Numbered from the stretch's first letter, positions 46,010 through 59,946 are shown. The stretch is 64,000 nucleotides of DNA from Sympetrum striolatum (GCA_947579665.1 OX388346.1:93498615-93562614); one strand, 5' to 3'. Notes: generated by a model not told the origin, from the letters alone. Program-made: numbers and translations.

Positions 46010-47083
46010 GATACTAATTCACAGCCTAAACTATAAGCGTCATCGACTTGAAATTTTTACGACGTATTGGCCATAACGTATAACCGCCAGAAAAATTGCG
46101 GTTTTGAACCTCAGTGTCATGGGTTCGATTCCAGAAGGCCCCAAAGTCGCGATTTTCCCCATAAGATTACATGGCAGGGATTTTCGAAAATTTTTTTGAG
46201 GCACTTCTCGGAAAAGGAGAGAGTTGAAATTCGAGGGATCGCTAGAAGCCGTGCATATCCAACGAAAATCAAAAAGACATTGCCGAATATGGTCCATGGT
46301 TCGATGCTAGGTCGGGGCAAAAATCGGCCGTTTAAAATGCATTGTGGCGAATTTGAAGATTTTTTTAGGATCATTTCCCGATAACATGGATACTTGAAAC
46401 TTGGCACGTGGATATATATGTTGAATATATTTCATAATTGAATTTTACATGTTCGCTGATGGTCCTTGGTTCGATCCCAGAGGGCCATTTGCACTTCTCT
46501 ATGCATTTCTTACGGAGATAACGGAAACAAAATTTAGGTACTTCCCGGCATGTTATCGACTTCAAACTTTGCATATAGAAAGATCAAGTCCATACAAATC
46601 AAACAGTGCATACACAGCTATCAATGTGTCCTGGGTTCGACACCAGGTGTCTCTGCAATCAGAAGTTGATCCGATTTTTAGGAATTATTTTGAAAACGTT
46701 GCCATTAATATAGAAACATCAAATTCGGCAAATAGATAGAGATCATAAATAACATTCAGAAACAATTTTTCGATTTCCAAGATCGTCCTTGGTTCGAATC
46801 CAGAGAGCCATTTAAATTCGTGAAAATTAGAACGTCTTTTGAGGCAGTTGTAGCCCATATTTCAGCTAAAATTTTCACACTTAGTTAGAGGTGGTAATGT
46901 TCTATTGTGCTGCAAAGTCAGTTCACAGTAAAGACCAGGGTTCGATGCCAGACGATGGAATTTCAGCGAATTTTAAGAAAAATTTCAATCCATTTTTTCT
47001 TTTGATGGCCGTCCCGATATGATGCCGACATGAAAATAGTGTTGTCGATCTGCTTGCAGTATGCAAGCAACATTTTACTCGTA
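45938..47083 (-). mobile_element. Multimer unit 14
   Basis: Has a (GATA)n tract at 45976-46011 followed by the GGATACTAATTCACAGCC start. All six boxes present. Confidence 0.9.
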
Positions 47084-48228
47084 TATATATATAGGTATAT
47101 CCGGAGAAGCGTCTATATATAATAGATATATACATAAGTTATATATAGGGGATCAAAATTCTAACCATGTTCCACAAGTGCCACTGCCTTGAAATTTTTA
47201 CGACGTATTGGCCATGTCGTGTAATCTCCAGGAAAAAGCCGACTTTGAACCTCGGTGTCATGGGTTCGATTCCAGAAGGCCCCAAAGTCGCGATTTTCTC
47301 CATAAGGATACATGGCGGGGATTTTCGAAAATTTATTTGAGGCACTTCCCGGAAAAGGAGAGAGTTGAAACTCGAGGGATCGCTAGATGCCGTGCATATC
47401 AAAAGGAAACCATAAAGACATATACGAATATTATCATTGGTTCGATGCTAGGTCGAGGCAAAAATCGGCCGTTTAAAATGCATTATGGCGATTTTTAAGA
47501 TTTTGTTTGGACTGCTTCCCGATGGCATGGAAACTTGAAACCTTGCACGTGGGTAGATATCATCAATACATTTCGTAATCAGATTTTACATGTTCGCTGA
47601 TAGTCCTTGGTTCGATCCCAGAGGATCATTTGCACTTCTCAATGCATTTCTTACGGAGTTAACGGAGACAAAATTTAGGTATTTCCCGGCATGCTATCGA
47701 CTTGAAACTTTGCAAGATACAAGAACAAGTCTTTACAAATCAAACTGTGCATTCACAGCTTACAATATGTCCTGGGTTCGACACCAGGTGTCTCTGCAAT
47801 CAGAAGTTGATCCGATTTTTAAGGAATTATTTTGAAACCTTTCCCAATAATATAGAAACTTGAATTTCGGCATATAGATAGAGATCATAAATAACTTTCA
47901 AAAACATCTTTTAGATTTCCAAGATCGTCCTTGGTTCGAATCCAGAGAGACATTTACTTTCCTGAAAATTAGAACGTATTTTGAGGCAGTTGTAGCCAAT
48001 ATTTCTGCTTGAATTTTCACACATGGTTAGAGATGATGATCTTCTATTGTGCTGCATAGTTAGTTCACCAGTAAGACCCGGGTTCGATGCCAGACGATGA
48101 AATTTTAGCGAATTTTAAGAAAAATTTCAATCCTATTTTTTTTCTTTTGAGGAGTGTTCCGATATGATGCCCATATGAAATTAGTATTGCCAATCTGCTT
48201 GCAGTATGCAAGCGAAATTTTACTCGTA
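47084..48228 (-). mobile_element. Multimer unit 15
   Basis: A forward end module (ATCCGGAGAAGCGTCTATAT) sits at 47098-47130 before the GGGGATCAAAATTCTAACC start. Ends TTTTACTCGTA at 48228. Confidence 0.88.
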
Positions 48229-48369
48229 TAATAGATATAGATGCTTCTCCGGATTCATTCATATATCATATATTCATATATATATCTATTATATATAGAT
48301 GCTTCTCCGGATTCATTCATATATCATATCTATTATATATAGACGCTTCTCCGGATATACTTATATATA
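48229..48369. repeat. Three stacked end modules
   Basis: Three copies of TAGAYGCTTCTCCGGAT in the same sense with TCATTCATATAT spacers and no core between them. Confidence 0.8.
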
Positions 48370-49510
48370 TACGAGTAAAATGTAGCTTGCATACTGCAAG
48401 CAGATTGGCAACACTAATTTCATGTCGGCAAAATATAGGGACGGCCCTCAAAAGAAAAAAATATGGGATTGAAAATATTCTTAAAATTCGCTGCAATTTA
48501 ATCGTCTGGCATCGAACCTAGGCCTTCCTGGTGAATCTACTATGCAGCACAACAGAAAATCACCATCTCTTACTATGTGTGAAAGTTCAAGCAGAAATAT
48601 TAGCTCCAACTGCCTCAAACGACGTCCTACTTTTCACGAATGTAAATGGCTCTCCGGGTTCGAACCAAGGACGGTCAAGGAAATCAAAAACATGTGTTTG
48701 AAATTTATTTATGTTCTCTATCTATATGCCTAATTTCATGTATTATATCATTGGGAAGGGGTTTAAATAAATTCTTTAAAATCGGATAATTTACTGATTG
48801 AAGAGACGCCTGGTGTCGAACCCAGGAAATATTGGTAATTGTGAATGCACAGTTCGATTTATTAGGACTTAATCTTATTTCATACAAAGTTTGAAGTCGA
48901 TATCATGCCGGGAAGTACCTAAAACCTAATTCTGTTATCTCCATAAGAAATGCATTGAGGAATGTAAATGGCTCTCTGGGATCGAACCAAGGACCATCAG
49001 CGAATATGTAAAATTTGATTAGGAAATATATTAATGATCTACAACTCCTTGCCGAATTTCAAGTTTCCATGCAATCGGGAAAGGGTCGAAAAAAAATCTT
49101 AAAAATCGCCACAATGCATTTTAAACGGCCGATTTTTGCCTTGACCTAGCATCGAACCCAGGTTATTTTCCGTAAAACTCATTTATGTTTTCGATAGATC
49201 ATGGCCATATATAAAGGCTCCTAGAGTTTCGATTCTCTACCTATCCGGGAAGTATTTTTTTAAAATTCTCGAAAATCTAAGCAATGCATTTAAACGGGAA
49301 AAATCGGGACTTTGGGGCCCTCTGGAATCGAACCCATGACACTGAGGATCAAAGTCGCTTTTTTCCTGGGGGTTATACGTTATGGCCAATATGTCATAAA
49401 AATTTCAAGTCAATGACGCTTGTGGTTTAGCCTGTGAATTTGTATCCTATCTATATAGCTATATAGCTATATATATGAATGAATCCGGAGAAGCATCTAT
49501 ATATAATAGA
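48370..49510 (+). mobile_element. Multimer unit 16
   Basis: Complete unit, close to units 3 and 12 in the core. Ends ...TATATATAATAGA, tail to tail with unit 17. Confidence 0.9.
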
Positions 49511-50594
49511 TACACTGGGGATCAAAAGTCTAAGCATGTTCCACAAGTGCCACCGACTTGAAATTTTTACGACATATTGGCCATAACGTGTAACCTCCAG
49601 GAAAAAGCCGACATTGAACCTCGGTGCCATGGGTTCGATTCCAGAAGGCCCCAAAGTCGCGATTTTCCCCATAAGATTACATGGCGGGGATTTTCAAAAA
49701 TTTTTTTGAGTCACTTCCCGGAAAAGCAGAGAGTTGAAACTCGAGGGACCGCTAGATGCCGTGCATATCCAACGAAAATCGGAAAGACATCTTCGAATAT
49801 TGTCCTTGGTTTGATGCTAGGCCGGGGCAAAAATCGGACGTTTAAAATGCATTGCGGCGATTTTTAAGATTTTTTTTGGATCCTTTCCCGATAACATGGA
49901 TACTTGAAACTCGGCAAGTCGATAGATATCATGAATTTATTTTATAATCGAATTTTATATATTAGCTTATGGTCCTTGGTTCGATCCCAGAGGACCATTT
50001 GCACTTCTCAATGCTTTTCTTACGGAGATAACGGAAACAAATTTTAGGTACTTCCCGGTACGATATCAACTTCAAACTTTGCAAGTAGAAAGATCAAGTC
50101 CATACAAATCAAACAGTGCATTCACAGCTATCAAAGTGTCCTGGGTTCGACACCAGGTGTCTCTGCAATCAGAAGTTGATCCGATTTTTAGGAATTATTT
50201 TGAAACCTTTGCCAATAATATAGAAACTTCAAATTCGGCATATAGATAGAGATCATAAATAACTTTCAGAAACATTTTTTAGATTTCCAAGATCGTCCTT
50301 GGTTCGAATCCAGAGAGCCATTTAAATTCGTGAAAATAAGTACGTCTTTTGAGGCAGTTATAGCCAATATTTCTGCTTGAATTTTCACACATAGTTAGAG
50401 ATGGCGATGTTCTTTTGTGCTGCATAGTACGTTCAACAGTAAAGACCCGGGTTCGATGCCAGACGATGGAATTTCAGTGAATTTTAAGAAAAGTTTCAAT
50501 CCATTTTTTCTTTTGATGGCCGTCCCGATATGATGCCGACATGAAAACAGTGTTGTCGATCTGCTTGCAGTATGCAAGCAACATTTTACTCGTA
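49511..50594 (-). mobile_element. Multimer unit 17
   Basis: GGGGATCAAAAGTCTAAGC start; box b2 reads GGTTTGATGCT near 49807 (TCGA lost). Confidence 0.88.
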
Positions 50595-51554
50595 TTCATA
50601 TATATATATATATATATAGAGAGGATACAAAGTCACAGGCTAAACCACTAGCGTCAATGGCTTGAAATTTTTACGACATATTGGCCATAACATATAACCG
50701 CCAGAAAAATTGTGATTTTGATCCTCAGTGTCATGGGTTCGATTCCAGAGGGCCCCAAAGTCTCGATTTTTCCCGTTTAAATGCATTGCTTTGATTTTCG
50801 GGAATTAAAAAAAAATACTTCTCGGATAGGTAGAGAATCAAAACTCAAGGAGCCTTTATATATAATCATGATCTATCGAAAACATAAATGAGTTTTACGG
50901 AAAATATCCTGGGTTCGATGCTAGGTCGAGGCAAAAATCGGCCGTTTAAAATGTATTGTGGCGATTTTTAAGATTTTTTTTGGACCCCTTCCCGATGGCA
51001 TGGGAACTTGAAATTCGGCATGGAGCTGGAGATTATAAATATATTTCATAATCAAATTTTACATATTCGCTGATGGTCCTTGGTTCGATCCCAGGGTGCC
51101 ATTTACATCTCTCAATGCATTTCTTATGGAGATAACTGAAAAAGGTTTTAGTTACTTCCCGGCATGATATCGACTTCAAACTTTGTATGAAATAAGATGA
51201 AGTTCTGATAAGTCATACTGTGCATTCACAGCTACCAAAATTTCCTGGGTTCGACACCAGGCGTCTCTACAATCAGTAAATTATCCGATTTTTAAGAATT
51301 ATTTTGAACCCGTTGCCAATAATATTAAAACCTAAAATTAGGCATATAGATAGAGAACATAGATACATTTCAAAAACATGCATAGTATGTTCACCAGTAA
51401 GACCCGGGTTCGATGCCAGACGATGAAATATCAGCGAATTTTAAGAAAAATTTCAATACTATTCTTTTTCTTTGGAGGGCCGTCCCGATATGATGCCGAT
51501 TTTAAATTATTCTTGTCGATCTGCTTGCAGTATGCAAGCTACATTTTACTCGTA
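50595..51554 (-). mobile_element. Multimer unit 18, lacking one monomer
   Basis: Only about 960 bp. The sequence jumps at about 51380 from AAAAACATG to CATAGTATGTTCACCAG, removing box b5 and about one monomer length. Other boxes kept. Confidence 0.85.
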
Positions 51555-52711
51555 TATATAATAGATATAGATGCTTCTCCGGATTCATTCATATATATAG
51601 CCATATAGCTATATAGCTATATAGCTATATAGATAGGATACAAATTCACAGGCTAAACTACAAGGGTCATTGCCTTGAAATTTTTATGACGTATTGGCCA
51701 TAACGTGAAACCTCCAGGAAAAAGCCGACATTGAACCTCGGTGTCATGGGTTCGATTCCAGAAGGCCCCAAAGTCCCGATTTTCTCCATAAAGATACATG
51801 GTGAAGATTTTCGAAATTTTTTTTGAAGCACTTCCCGGAAAGGTAGAGAGTTGAAATTCGAGGGATCGCTAGATGCCAAAGATATCTAAAGAAAACCATA
51901 AATACATCTACGAATATTATCCTTGGTTCGATGCTAGGTCGTGGCAAAAATCGGCCGTTTAAAATGCATTGCGGCGATTTTGAAGATTTTTTTAGGATCC
52001 TTTCCCGATCACATGGATACTTGAAACTCAGCACGTGGATAGATATCACAAATATATTTCATAATAAAATTTTACATGTTCGCTGATGGTCCTTGGTTCG
52101 ATCCCAGAGGGACATTTTCACTTCTCAATGCATTTCTTACTGAGATAACGGAAACAAAATAAGGTACTTCCCGGCATGCTATCGACTTCAAACTTTGCAT
52201 GATGGAGGAGCCTGTCCTTACAAATCAAACTTTGCATTCACAGCATACAATATTTCCTGGGTTCGACACCAGGTGTCTCTGCAATCAGAAGTTGATCCGA
52301 TTTTTAAGAATTATTTTGAAACCTTTCCCAATAATATAGAAACTTGAAATTCGGCATACAAATAGAGATCATAAATAACTTTCAGAAACATGTTTTAGAT
52401 TTCCAAGATCGTCCTTGGTTCGAGGCCCGAGAGCCGCTTACATTCGTGAAAATTAGAACGTCTTTTGAGGCAGTTGTAGCCAAAATTTCTGCATGAATTT
52501 TCACACATAGTTAGAGATGGTGATCTTCTATTGTGCTGCATAGTAGGTTCACAGTAAAGACCCGGGTTCGATGCCAGAAACTTAAATTGAAGCGAATTTT
52601 AAGAAAATTTTCGATCCTTCTTTTTTCTTTTGAGGACCGTCCCGATATGATGCCAATAGGAAATTAGTAATTCCGATCTGCTTGCAGTATGCAAGCTACA
52701 TTTTACTCGTA
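51555..52711 (-). mobile_element. Multimer unit 19
   Basis: Has a (TATAGC)n tract at 51598-51630. Box b5 reads GGTTCGAGGCCC near 52418. Confidence 0.88.
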
Positions 52712-53116
52712 TTCATATATATATATAAAATGTTGCTTGCATACTGCAAGCAGATCGACAACACTATTTTCATGACGGCATCATATCGGGACGGCCATCA
52801 AAAGAAAAAAATGGATTGAAATTTTTCTTAAAATTCGCTGAAATTCCATCCAGCAAGTGCTTAAAAAAATTTCGAAAATCTTCACCATGTATCCTTATGG
52901 AGAAAATCGGGACTTTGCGGCCTTCTGGAATCGAACCCATGACACCGAGGTTCAATGTCGGCTTTTTCCTGGAGGTTTCACGTTATGGCCAATACGTCAT
53001 AAAAATTTCAAGGCAATGACCCTTGTAGTTTAGCCTGTGAATTTGTATCCTATCTATATAGCTATATAGCTATATGGCTATCTATTATATATAGATGCTT
53101 CTCCGGATTCATTCAT
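52712..53116 (+). mobile_element. Multimer unit 20, deletion derivative
   Basis: Hairpin end joined at 52850/52851 (AAATTCCATC^CAGCAAGTGC) to the far end, leaving a ~350-bp copy with both ends and one box (b1). The TACGAG terminus is replaced by TATATA. Followed by an inverted end module at 53081-53116. Confidence 0.85.
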
Positions 53117-53141
53117 GTATCCATATATATATATATATATA

Positions 53142-54238
53142 TACGAGTAAAATGTAGCTTGCATACTGCAAGCAGATCGACAACAGTAATTTCATATCGG
53201 CATTATATCGGGACGGTCCTCAAAAAAAAAAAAAAGATTTAATTTTTTCTTAAAATTCGCTGAAATGTCATCGTTTGGCATCGAACCCGGGTCTTACTGA
53301 AAACCTACTATGAAAAACAATAGAAGATCACCATCTCTAACTATGTGTGGAAATTCAAGCAGAAATATTGGCTACAACTGCCTCAAAAGACGCTCTAATG
53401 TTCACGATTGTAAATGGCTCTCGGGACTCGAACCAAGGACGATCTTGGAAATTTAAAAAATGTTTCTGAAAGTTATTATTGATCTCAATCTATATGCCAA
53501 ATTTCAAGTTTCTATATTATTGGGAAAGGTTTCAAAATAATTCCTAAAATTCGGATCAACTTCTGATTGCAGAGACACCTGGTGTCGAACCCAGGACACA
53601 TTGATAGCTATGAATGCATAGTTTGATTTGTTTAGACTGGTTCTTCCATCATGCTAAGTTTTAAGTCGATAGCATGCTGGGAAGTACCTTAAACTTGTTT
53701 CCGTTATCTCCATAAGAAATGCATTGAGGAATGTAAATGGCCCTCTGGGATCGAACCAAGGAACATCAGGGAAAACATAAAAATCGATTATGAAATATAT
53801 TTATGATATCTAACCCCATACCGAATTTCAAAATTCCATGCCATCGGGAAAGGGTCCAAAAAAAATCTTAAAAATCGCCGCAATACATTTTAAACGGCAG
53901 ATTTTTGCATCGACCTAGCATCGAACCCAGGTTATTTTTCGTAAAACTCATTTATGTTTTCGATAGATCATGACCATATATAAAGGTTCCTAGAGTTTCG
54001 ATTCTCTACCTATCCGGGAAGTATTTTTTTTTAATTCCCGAAAATCAAAGCAATGCATTTAAACGGGAAAAATCGGGACTTTGGAGCCCCCTGGAATCGA
54101 ACCCATGACACTGAGGATCAAAATCGCAATTTTTCTGGAGGTTATTCGTTATGGCCAATATGTCGTAAAAATTTCAGCTCAATCACTCTTGTGGTTTAGG
54201 CTGTGAGTTTGTATCCTCTCTCTATATATATATATATA
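53142..54238 (+). mobile_element. Multimer unit 21
   Basis: Complete unit. Far end is a (TA)n tract that passes directly into TACGAG of unit 22, with no CCGGAGAAGC module. Confidence 0.88.
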
Positions 54239-55372
54239 TACGAGTAAAATGTTGCTTGCATACTGCAAGCAGATCGACAATACTATTTTCATGTCGGCAT
54301 CATATCGGGACGGCCATCAAAAGAAAAAAGTGGATTGAAATTTTTCTTAAAATTCGCTGAAATTCCATCGTCTGACATTGAACCCCGGTCTTACTGGTGA
54401 ACCTACTATGAAACACAATAGAACATCACCATCTCTAACTATGTGTGAAAATTCAAGCAGAAATATGGGCTACAACTGCCTCAAAAGACGTTCTAATTTT
54501 CACGAATTTAAATGGCTCTCTGGATTCGAACCAAGGACGATCTTGGAAATCTAAAACATATTTCTGAAAGTTATTTATGATCTCTATCTATATGCCAAAT
54601 TTGAAGTTTCTATATTATTGGGAAAGGGTTCAAAATAGTTCCTAAAAATTGAATCAATTACTGATTGTAGAGACGCCTGGTGTCGAACCCAGGACCTACT
54701 GGCAGCTGTAAAAACACATTATGACTTGATTTGACCTTATCTTATTAAATGCAAAGTTTGAAGTCAACATCTTGCCAGGAAGTACCTAAAATTTGCTTCC
54801 GTTATCTCCATAAGAAATGCATTGTAGGATGTAAATGGCCCTCTGGGATCAAACCAAGGACCATCAGCGAGTTCTAAAATTTTATTATAAAATATATTTA
54901 TGATATATATCCACGTGCCAAGTTTCAAGTTTCCAAGTCATCTGTAAGTAATGAAAAAAAATCTTAAAAATCGCAATGTAAATTAAACGGGAGAATATTT
55001 GCCCTGGCCTAGCATCGAACCAAGGATAATATTTGTAGATGTCTTTAAGGTTTCCTTGAGATATACATGGCATCTAACGATCTCTTGAATTTCAACTCTC
55101 AACTCTTCCGGGAAGTGCCTAAAAAAAATTTTCGAAAATCCCCGCCATGTAATCTTATGGGGAAAATCGCGACTTTGGGGCCTTCTGGAATTGAACCCAT
55201 GACACCTAGGTTCAAAGTCAGCTTATTCCTGGAGGTTACACGTCATGGCCATAACGTGGTAAAAATTTCAAGTCGGTGGCACTTGTGGAACATGGTTAGA
55301 ATTTTGATCCCCTATGAATGTATATATATATAGGTATATCCGGAGAAGCGTCTATATATAATAGATATATAT
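54239..55372 (+). mobile_element. Multimer unit 22
   Basis: Ends with the GATCCCCTATGAATG type start and a forward CCGGAGAAGCGTC module at 55339. Several boxes decayed (e.g. ACATTGAACCCC near 54376). Confidence 0.87.
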
Positions 55373-56539
55373 TACGAGTAAAATGTTGCTTGCATACTGC
55401 AAGCAGATCGAGAACACTAATTTCATATCGGCATCATATCGGGACGGTCATCAAAAGAAAAAAAAAATTCAAAATATTCGTAGAATTCGCTGCAATTTAA
55501 TCGCCTGGCAGCGAACCCCGGTCTTCCTGGTGTACTTACTATGCAGCAAAATAGAAGATTACCATATCAAACTATGTGTGAAAATTCAAGCAAAACTATT
55601 AGGTGCAACTACCTCAAACGACGTCCTACTATTCACATACACTCCTTATTTGAGAAATTATAATGTGCTCTGGCATCGAACCCAGGAACGGCATGGTCTT
55701 ATCTATTTTTTTTTCTTAAACAAAGTGTTAATATACATCTTCCATCTAAGCAAGAGCTCCCTTACATATCGATAAATGCATAAAAAAATTATGAAAATAT
55801 ACCCCATAGTATTATATATGGGGGATATTTTTACCGCCAGGCATCGAACCCGGGTCTTTCAGGCAATACTTTCTATGCAGCACAACAGAAAAACACCATC
55901 TCTAACCGCGTATGCAAATTCAAGCAGAAATATTGGTTACAACTGCCTCAAATGACGTCCTACTTTTCCTTTATATTCCTTATGAGAGAAACGTTATTGT
56001 GCTCTGGCTTCGAACCCAGGAACAGTACGGTCTTATGAAAATTTTTTTCTAAAACTTATTCGTACCATACATCTTCCAGCCAAGCACGAACATCCTATCA
56101 TTTCGATAAGTGCATCTAAAAAAATAATGAAAAACGGCTCCCATGTATTTTAAAGGGCAGATCTTTGCATCGTCCTAGCATCGAACCAAGGTTAACTTTT
56201 GTAAAAGTCATTGATGTTTTCGAAAGTCCAAGACCATAAATATAGGCACCTTGAGTTTTACTTCTCTACCTATCCGGAAAGTATTTTTTTTTAATTCCCG
56301 AAAATCAAGGCAATGCATTCAAACGGGAAAAATCGGGACTTTGGGGCCCTCTGGAATCGAACCTATGACACTGAGGATCAAAGTCTCTTTTTTCCTGGGG
56401 GTTTCACGTTATGGCCAATATGTCATAAAAATTTTAGATCAATGACGCTTGTAGTTTAGGCTGTGAATTTGTATCCTATCTATCTATATAGGTATATATA
56501 TGAATGAATCCGGAGAAGCATCTACATATAATAGATATA
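55373..56539 (+). mobile_element. Multimer unit 23 (variant core)
   Basis: Shares with unit 1 the middle section containing TGTGCTCTGGCATCGAACCC and CTTCGAACCCAGGAACAG, 25 kb away. All boxes recognisable. Confidence 0.87.
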
Positions 56540-57661
56540 TATATATAGACGCTTCTCCAGATATACCTATATATATATACATTCATAGGGGATCAAAATT
56601 CTAACCATGTTCTACAAGTGCCACTGACTTGAAATTTTTACGACGTATTGGCCATAACGTGTAACCTCCAGAAAAAAGCCTATATTGGACCTCGGTGACA
56701 TGGGTTCGATTCCAGAAGGCCCCAAAGTCCCGATTTTCTCCATAAGATTACATGGCGGGGATTTTCGAAAATTGTTTTATGGCACTTCCCAGAAAAGGAG
56801 AGAGATGAAATTCGAGGGACCGCTAGAAGCCGTGCATATCCAACGAAAATCAAAAAGACATCTTTGAATATTATCCTTGGTTCGATGCTAGGTCAGTGCA
56901 AATATTCTCCGGTTTAATTTGCATTACGATTTTTAAGATTTTTTTAAATTACTTACAGAGCAATTGGAAACTTGAAACTTGGCACGTGGATATATATCAT
57001 AAATATATTTTATAATAAAATTTTACAACTCGCTGATGGTCCTTGGTTCGATCCCAGAGGGCCATTTACATTCTACAATGCATTTCTTATGGATATAACG
57101 GAAGCAAATTTTAGGTACTTCCCGGCATGCTATCGACATCAAACTTTGCATATAGAAAGATCAAGCCTATTCAAATCAAACAGTGCATTCACAGCTTACT
57201 ATGTGTCCTAAGTTCGACACCAGGTGTCTCTGCAATCAGAAGTTGATCCGATTTTTAGGAATTATTTTGAAACCTTTGCCAATAATATAAAAACTTCAAA
57301 TACGGCATATAAATAGAGATCATAAATAACTTTCAGAAATATTTTTTAGATTTCCAAGATCGTCCTTGGTTCGAATCCAGAGAGCCATTTAAATTCGTAA
57401 AAAATAGAACGTCTTTTGAGGCAGTTGTAGCCCATATTTCTGCTTGAATTTTCACACATAGTTAGAGATGGTGATGTTCTATTGTGTTTCATAGTAGTTT
57501 CACCAGTAAGACCCGGGTTCAATGCCAGACGATGGAATTTCAGCGAATTTTAAGAAAAATTTCAATCCACTTTTTTCTTTTGATGGCCGTCCCAATATGA
57601 TGCCGACATGAAAATAGTGTTGTCGATCTGCTTGCAGTATGCAAGCAACATTTTACTCGTA
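56540..57661 (-). mobile_element. Multimer unit 24
   Basis: Inverted module GACGCTTCTCCAGATATACC, then GGGGATCAAAATTCTAACC start; six boxes, b6 as GGTTCAATGCC. Confidence 0.88.
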
Positions 57662-58802
57662 ATAGATATATAGACGCTTCTCCGGATATACCTATATACA
57701 CACTCACTCATTCATTCATTCATTCATAGGGGATCAAAATTCTAACCATGTTCCACAAGTGCCACCGACTTGAAATTTTTACGACGTGTTAGCCATAACG
57801 AGTAGACTCCAGAATAAATCCGATATTGAACCTCGGTGTCATGGGTTCGATTCCAGAAGGCACCAAAGTCGCGATTTTCCCCATAAGATTACATGACGGG
57901 GATTTTCGAAAATTTTTTTGAGGCACTTCCCGGAAAAGCAGAGAGTTGAAACTCGAGGGACCGCCAGATGCCGTGCATAGCCAACGAAAATCGGAAAGAC
58001 ATCTTCGAATATATTCCTTGGTTCGATGCTAGGCCGGGGCAAAAATCGGCCGTTTAAAATGCATTGCGGCGATTTTGAAATTTTTTTTTGGATCCTTTCC
58101 CGATAACATACATACTTGAAACTCGGCACGCCGATAGATATCATAAATATATTTCATAATCAAATTTTACATATTAGCTTATGGTCCTTGGTTCGATCCC
58201 AGAGGGCTATTTGCACTTCTCAATGCATTTCTTACGGAGATAATGGAAACAAAATTTAGGTACTTCCCGGCATGCTATTGACTTCAAACTTTGCATGATA
58301 GAAGAGCAAGTCTTTACAAATCTAACTTTACATTCACAGCTTACAATATTTCCTGGATTCGACACCAGGTGTCTCTGCAATCAGAAGTTGATCCGATTTT
58401 TAGGAATTATTTTGAAACCTTTCCCAATAATATAGAAATTTGAAATTCGGCATATAGAGAGAGATAATAAATTATTTTCAGAAACATATTTTAGATTTCC
58501 AAGATCGTCCTTGGTTCGAATCCAGAGAGCCATTTACATTCGTGAAAATTAGAACATCTTTTGAGGCAGTTGTAGCCAATATTTCTGCTTGAATTTTAAC
58601 ACATAGTTAGAGATGGTGGAGATTATGTTTCATAGTAGGTTCACCAGTAAGACCTGGGTTCAATGCCAGACGATGGAATTTCAGCGAATTTTAAGAAAAA
58701 TTTCAATCCACTTTTTTCTTTTGATGGCCGTCCCGATATGATGCCGACATGAAAATAGTGTTGTCGATCTGCTTGCAGTATGCAAGCAACATTTTACTCG
58801 TA
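57662..58802 (-). mobile_element. Multimer unit 25
   Basis: CACACTCACTC/(CATT)n spacer as in units 6 and 7. b6 again GGTTCAATGCC, shared with unit 24, so the two are close relatives. Confidence 0.88.
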
Positions 58803-59946
58803 TATATATATGGATGCATGAATGAATCCGGAGAAGCATCTATATATAATAGATATATATATAGAGAGAGGATACAAACTCACAGCCTAAACCACAAGAG
58901 TGATTGAGCTGAAATTTTTACGACATATTGGCCATAACGTATAACCTCCAGAAAAATTGCGATTTTGATCCTCAGTGTCATGGGTTCGATTCCAGAGGGC
59001 TCCAAAGTCCCGATTTTTCCCGTTTAAATGCATTGCTTTGATTTTCGGGAATTAAAAAAAAATACTTCCCGGATAGGTAGAGAATCGAAACTCTAGGATC
59101 CTTTATATATGATCATGATCTATCGAAAACATAAATGAGTTTTACGGAAAATAACCTGGGTTCGATGCTAGGTCGATGCAAATATCTGCCGTTTAAAATG
59201 TATTGCGGCGATTTTTAAGATTTTTTTTGGACCCTTTCCCGATGGCATGGAAACTTGAAATTCGGTATGGGGTTAGATATCATAAATATATTTCATAATC
59301 GATTTTTATGTTTTCCCTGATGTTCCTTGGTTCGACTCAGAGGGCCATTTACATTCCTCAATGCATTTCTTATGGAGATAACGGAAACAAGTTTAAGGTA
59401 CTTACCAGCATGCTATCGACTTAAAACTTAGCATGATGGAAGAACCAGTCTAAACAAATCAAACAGTGCATTCACAGCTATCAATGTGTCCTGGGTTCGA
59501 CACCAGGTGTCTCTGAAATCAGAAGTTAATCCGATTTTTAGGAATTATTTTGAAACCTTTTCCAATAATATAGAAACTTCAAATTCGGCATATAGATAGA
59601 GATCATAAATAACTTTCAGACACATTTTTTAGATTTCCAAAATCGTCCTTGGTTCGAATCCAGAGAGCCATTTAAATTCGTGAAAATTTGAACGTATTTT
59701 GAGGCAGTTGTAGCCCATATTTCTGCTTGAATTTCCACACATAGTTAGAGATGGTGATGTTCTATTGTGCTGCATAGTAAGTTCACAGTAAAGACCCGGG
59801 TTCGATGCCAGACGATATAATTTCAGCGAATTTTAAGAAAAATTTAAATCCTTTTTTTTTTCTTTTGAGGACCGTCCCGATATAATGCCAATATGAAATT
59901 AGTGTTGTCGATCTGCTTGCAGTATGCAAGCTACATTTTACTCGTA
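58803..59946 (-). mobile_element. Multimer unit 26
   Basis: Preceded by a forward end module at 58818-58852, then the GGATACAAACTCACAGCC start. b3 has lost one base (GGTTCGACTCAG). Confidence 0.88.
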
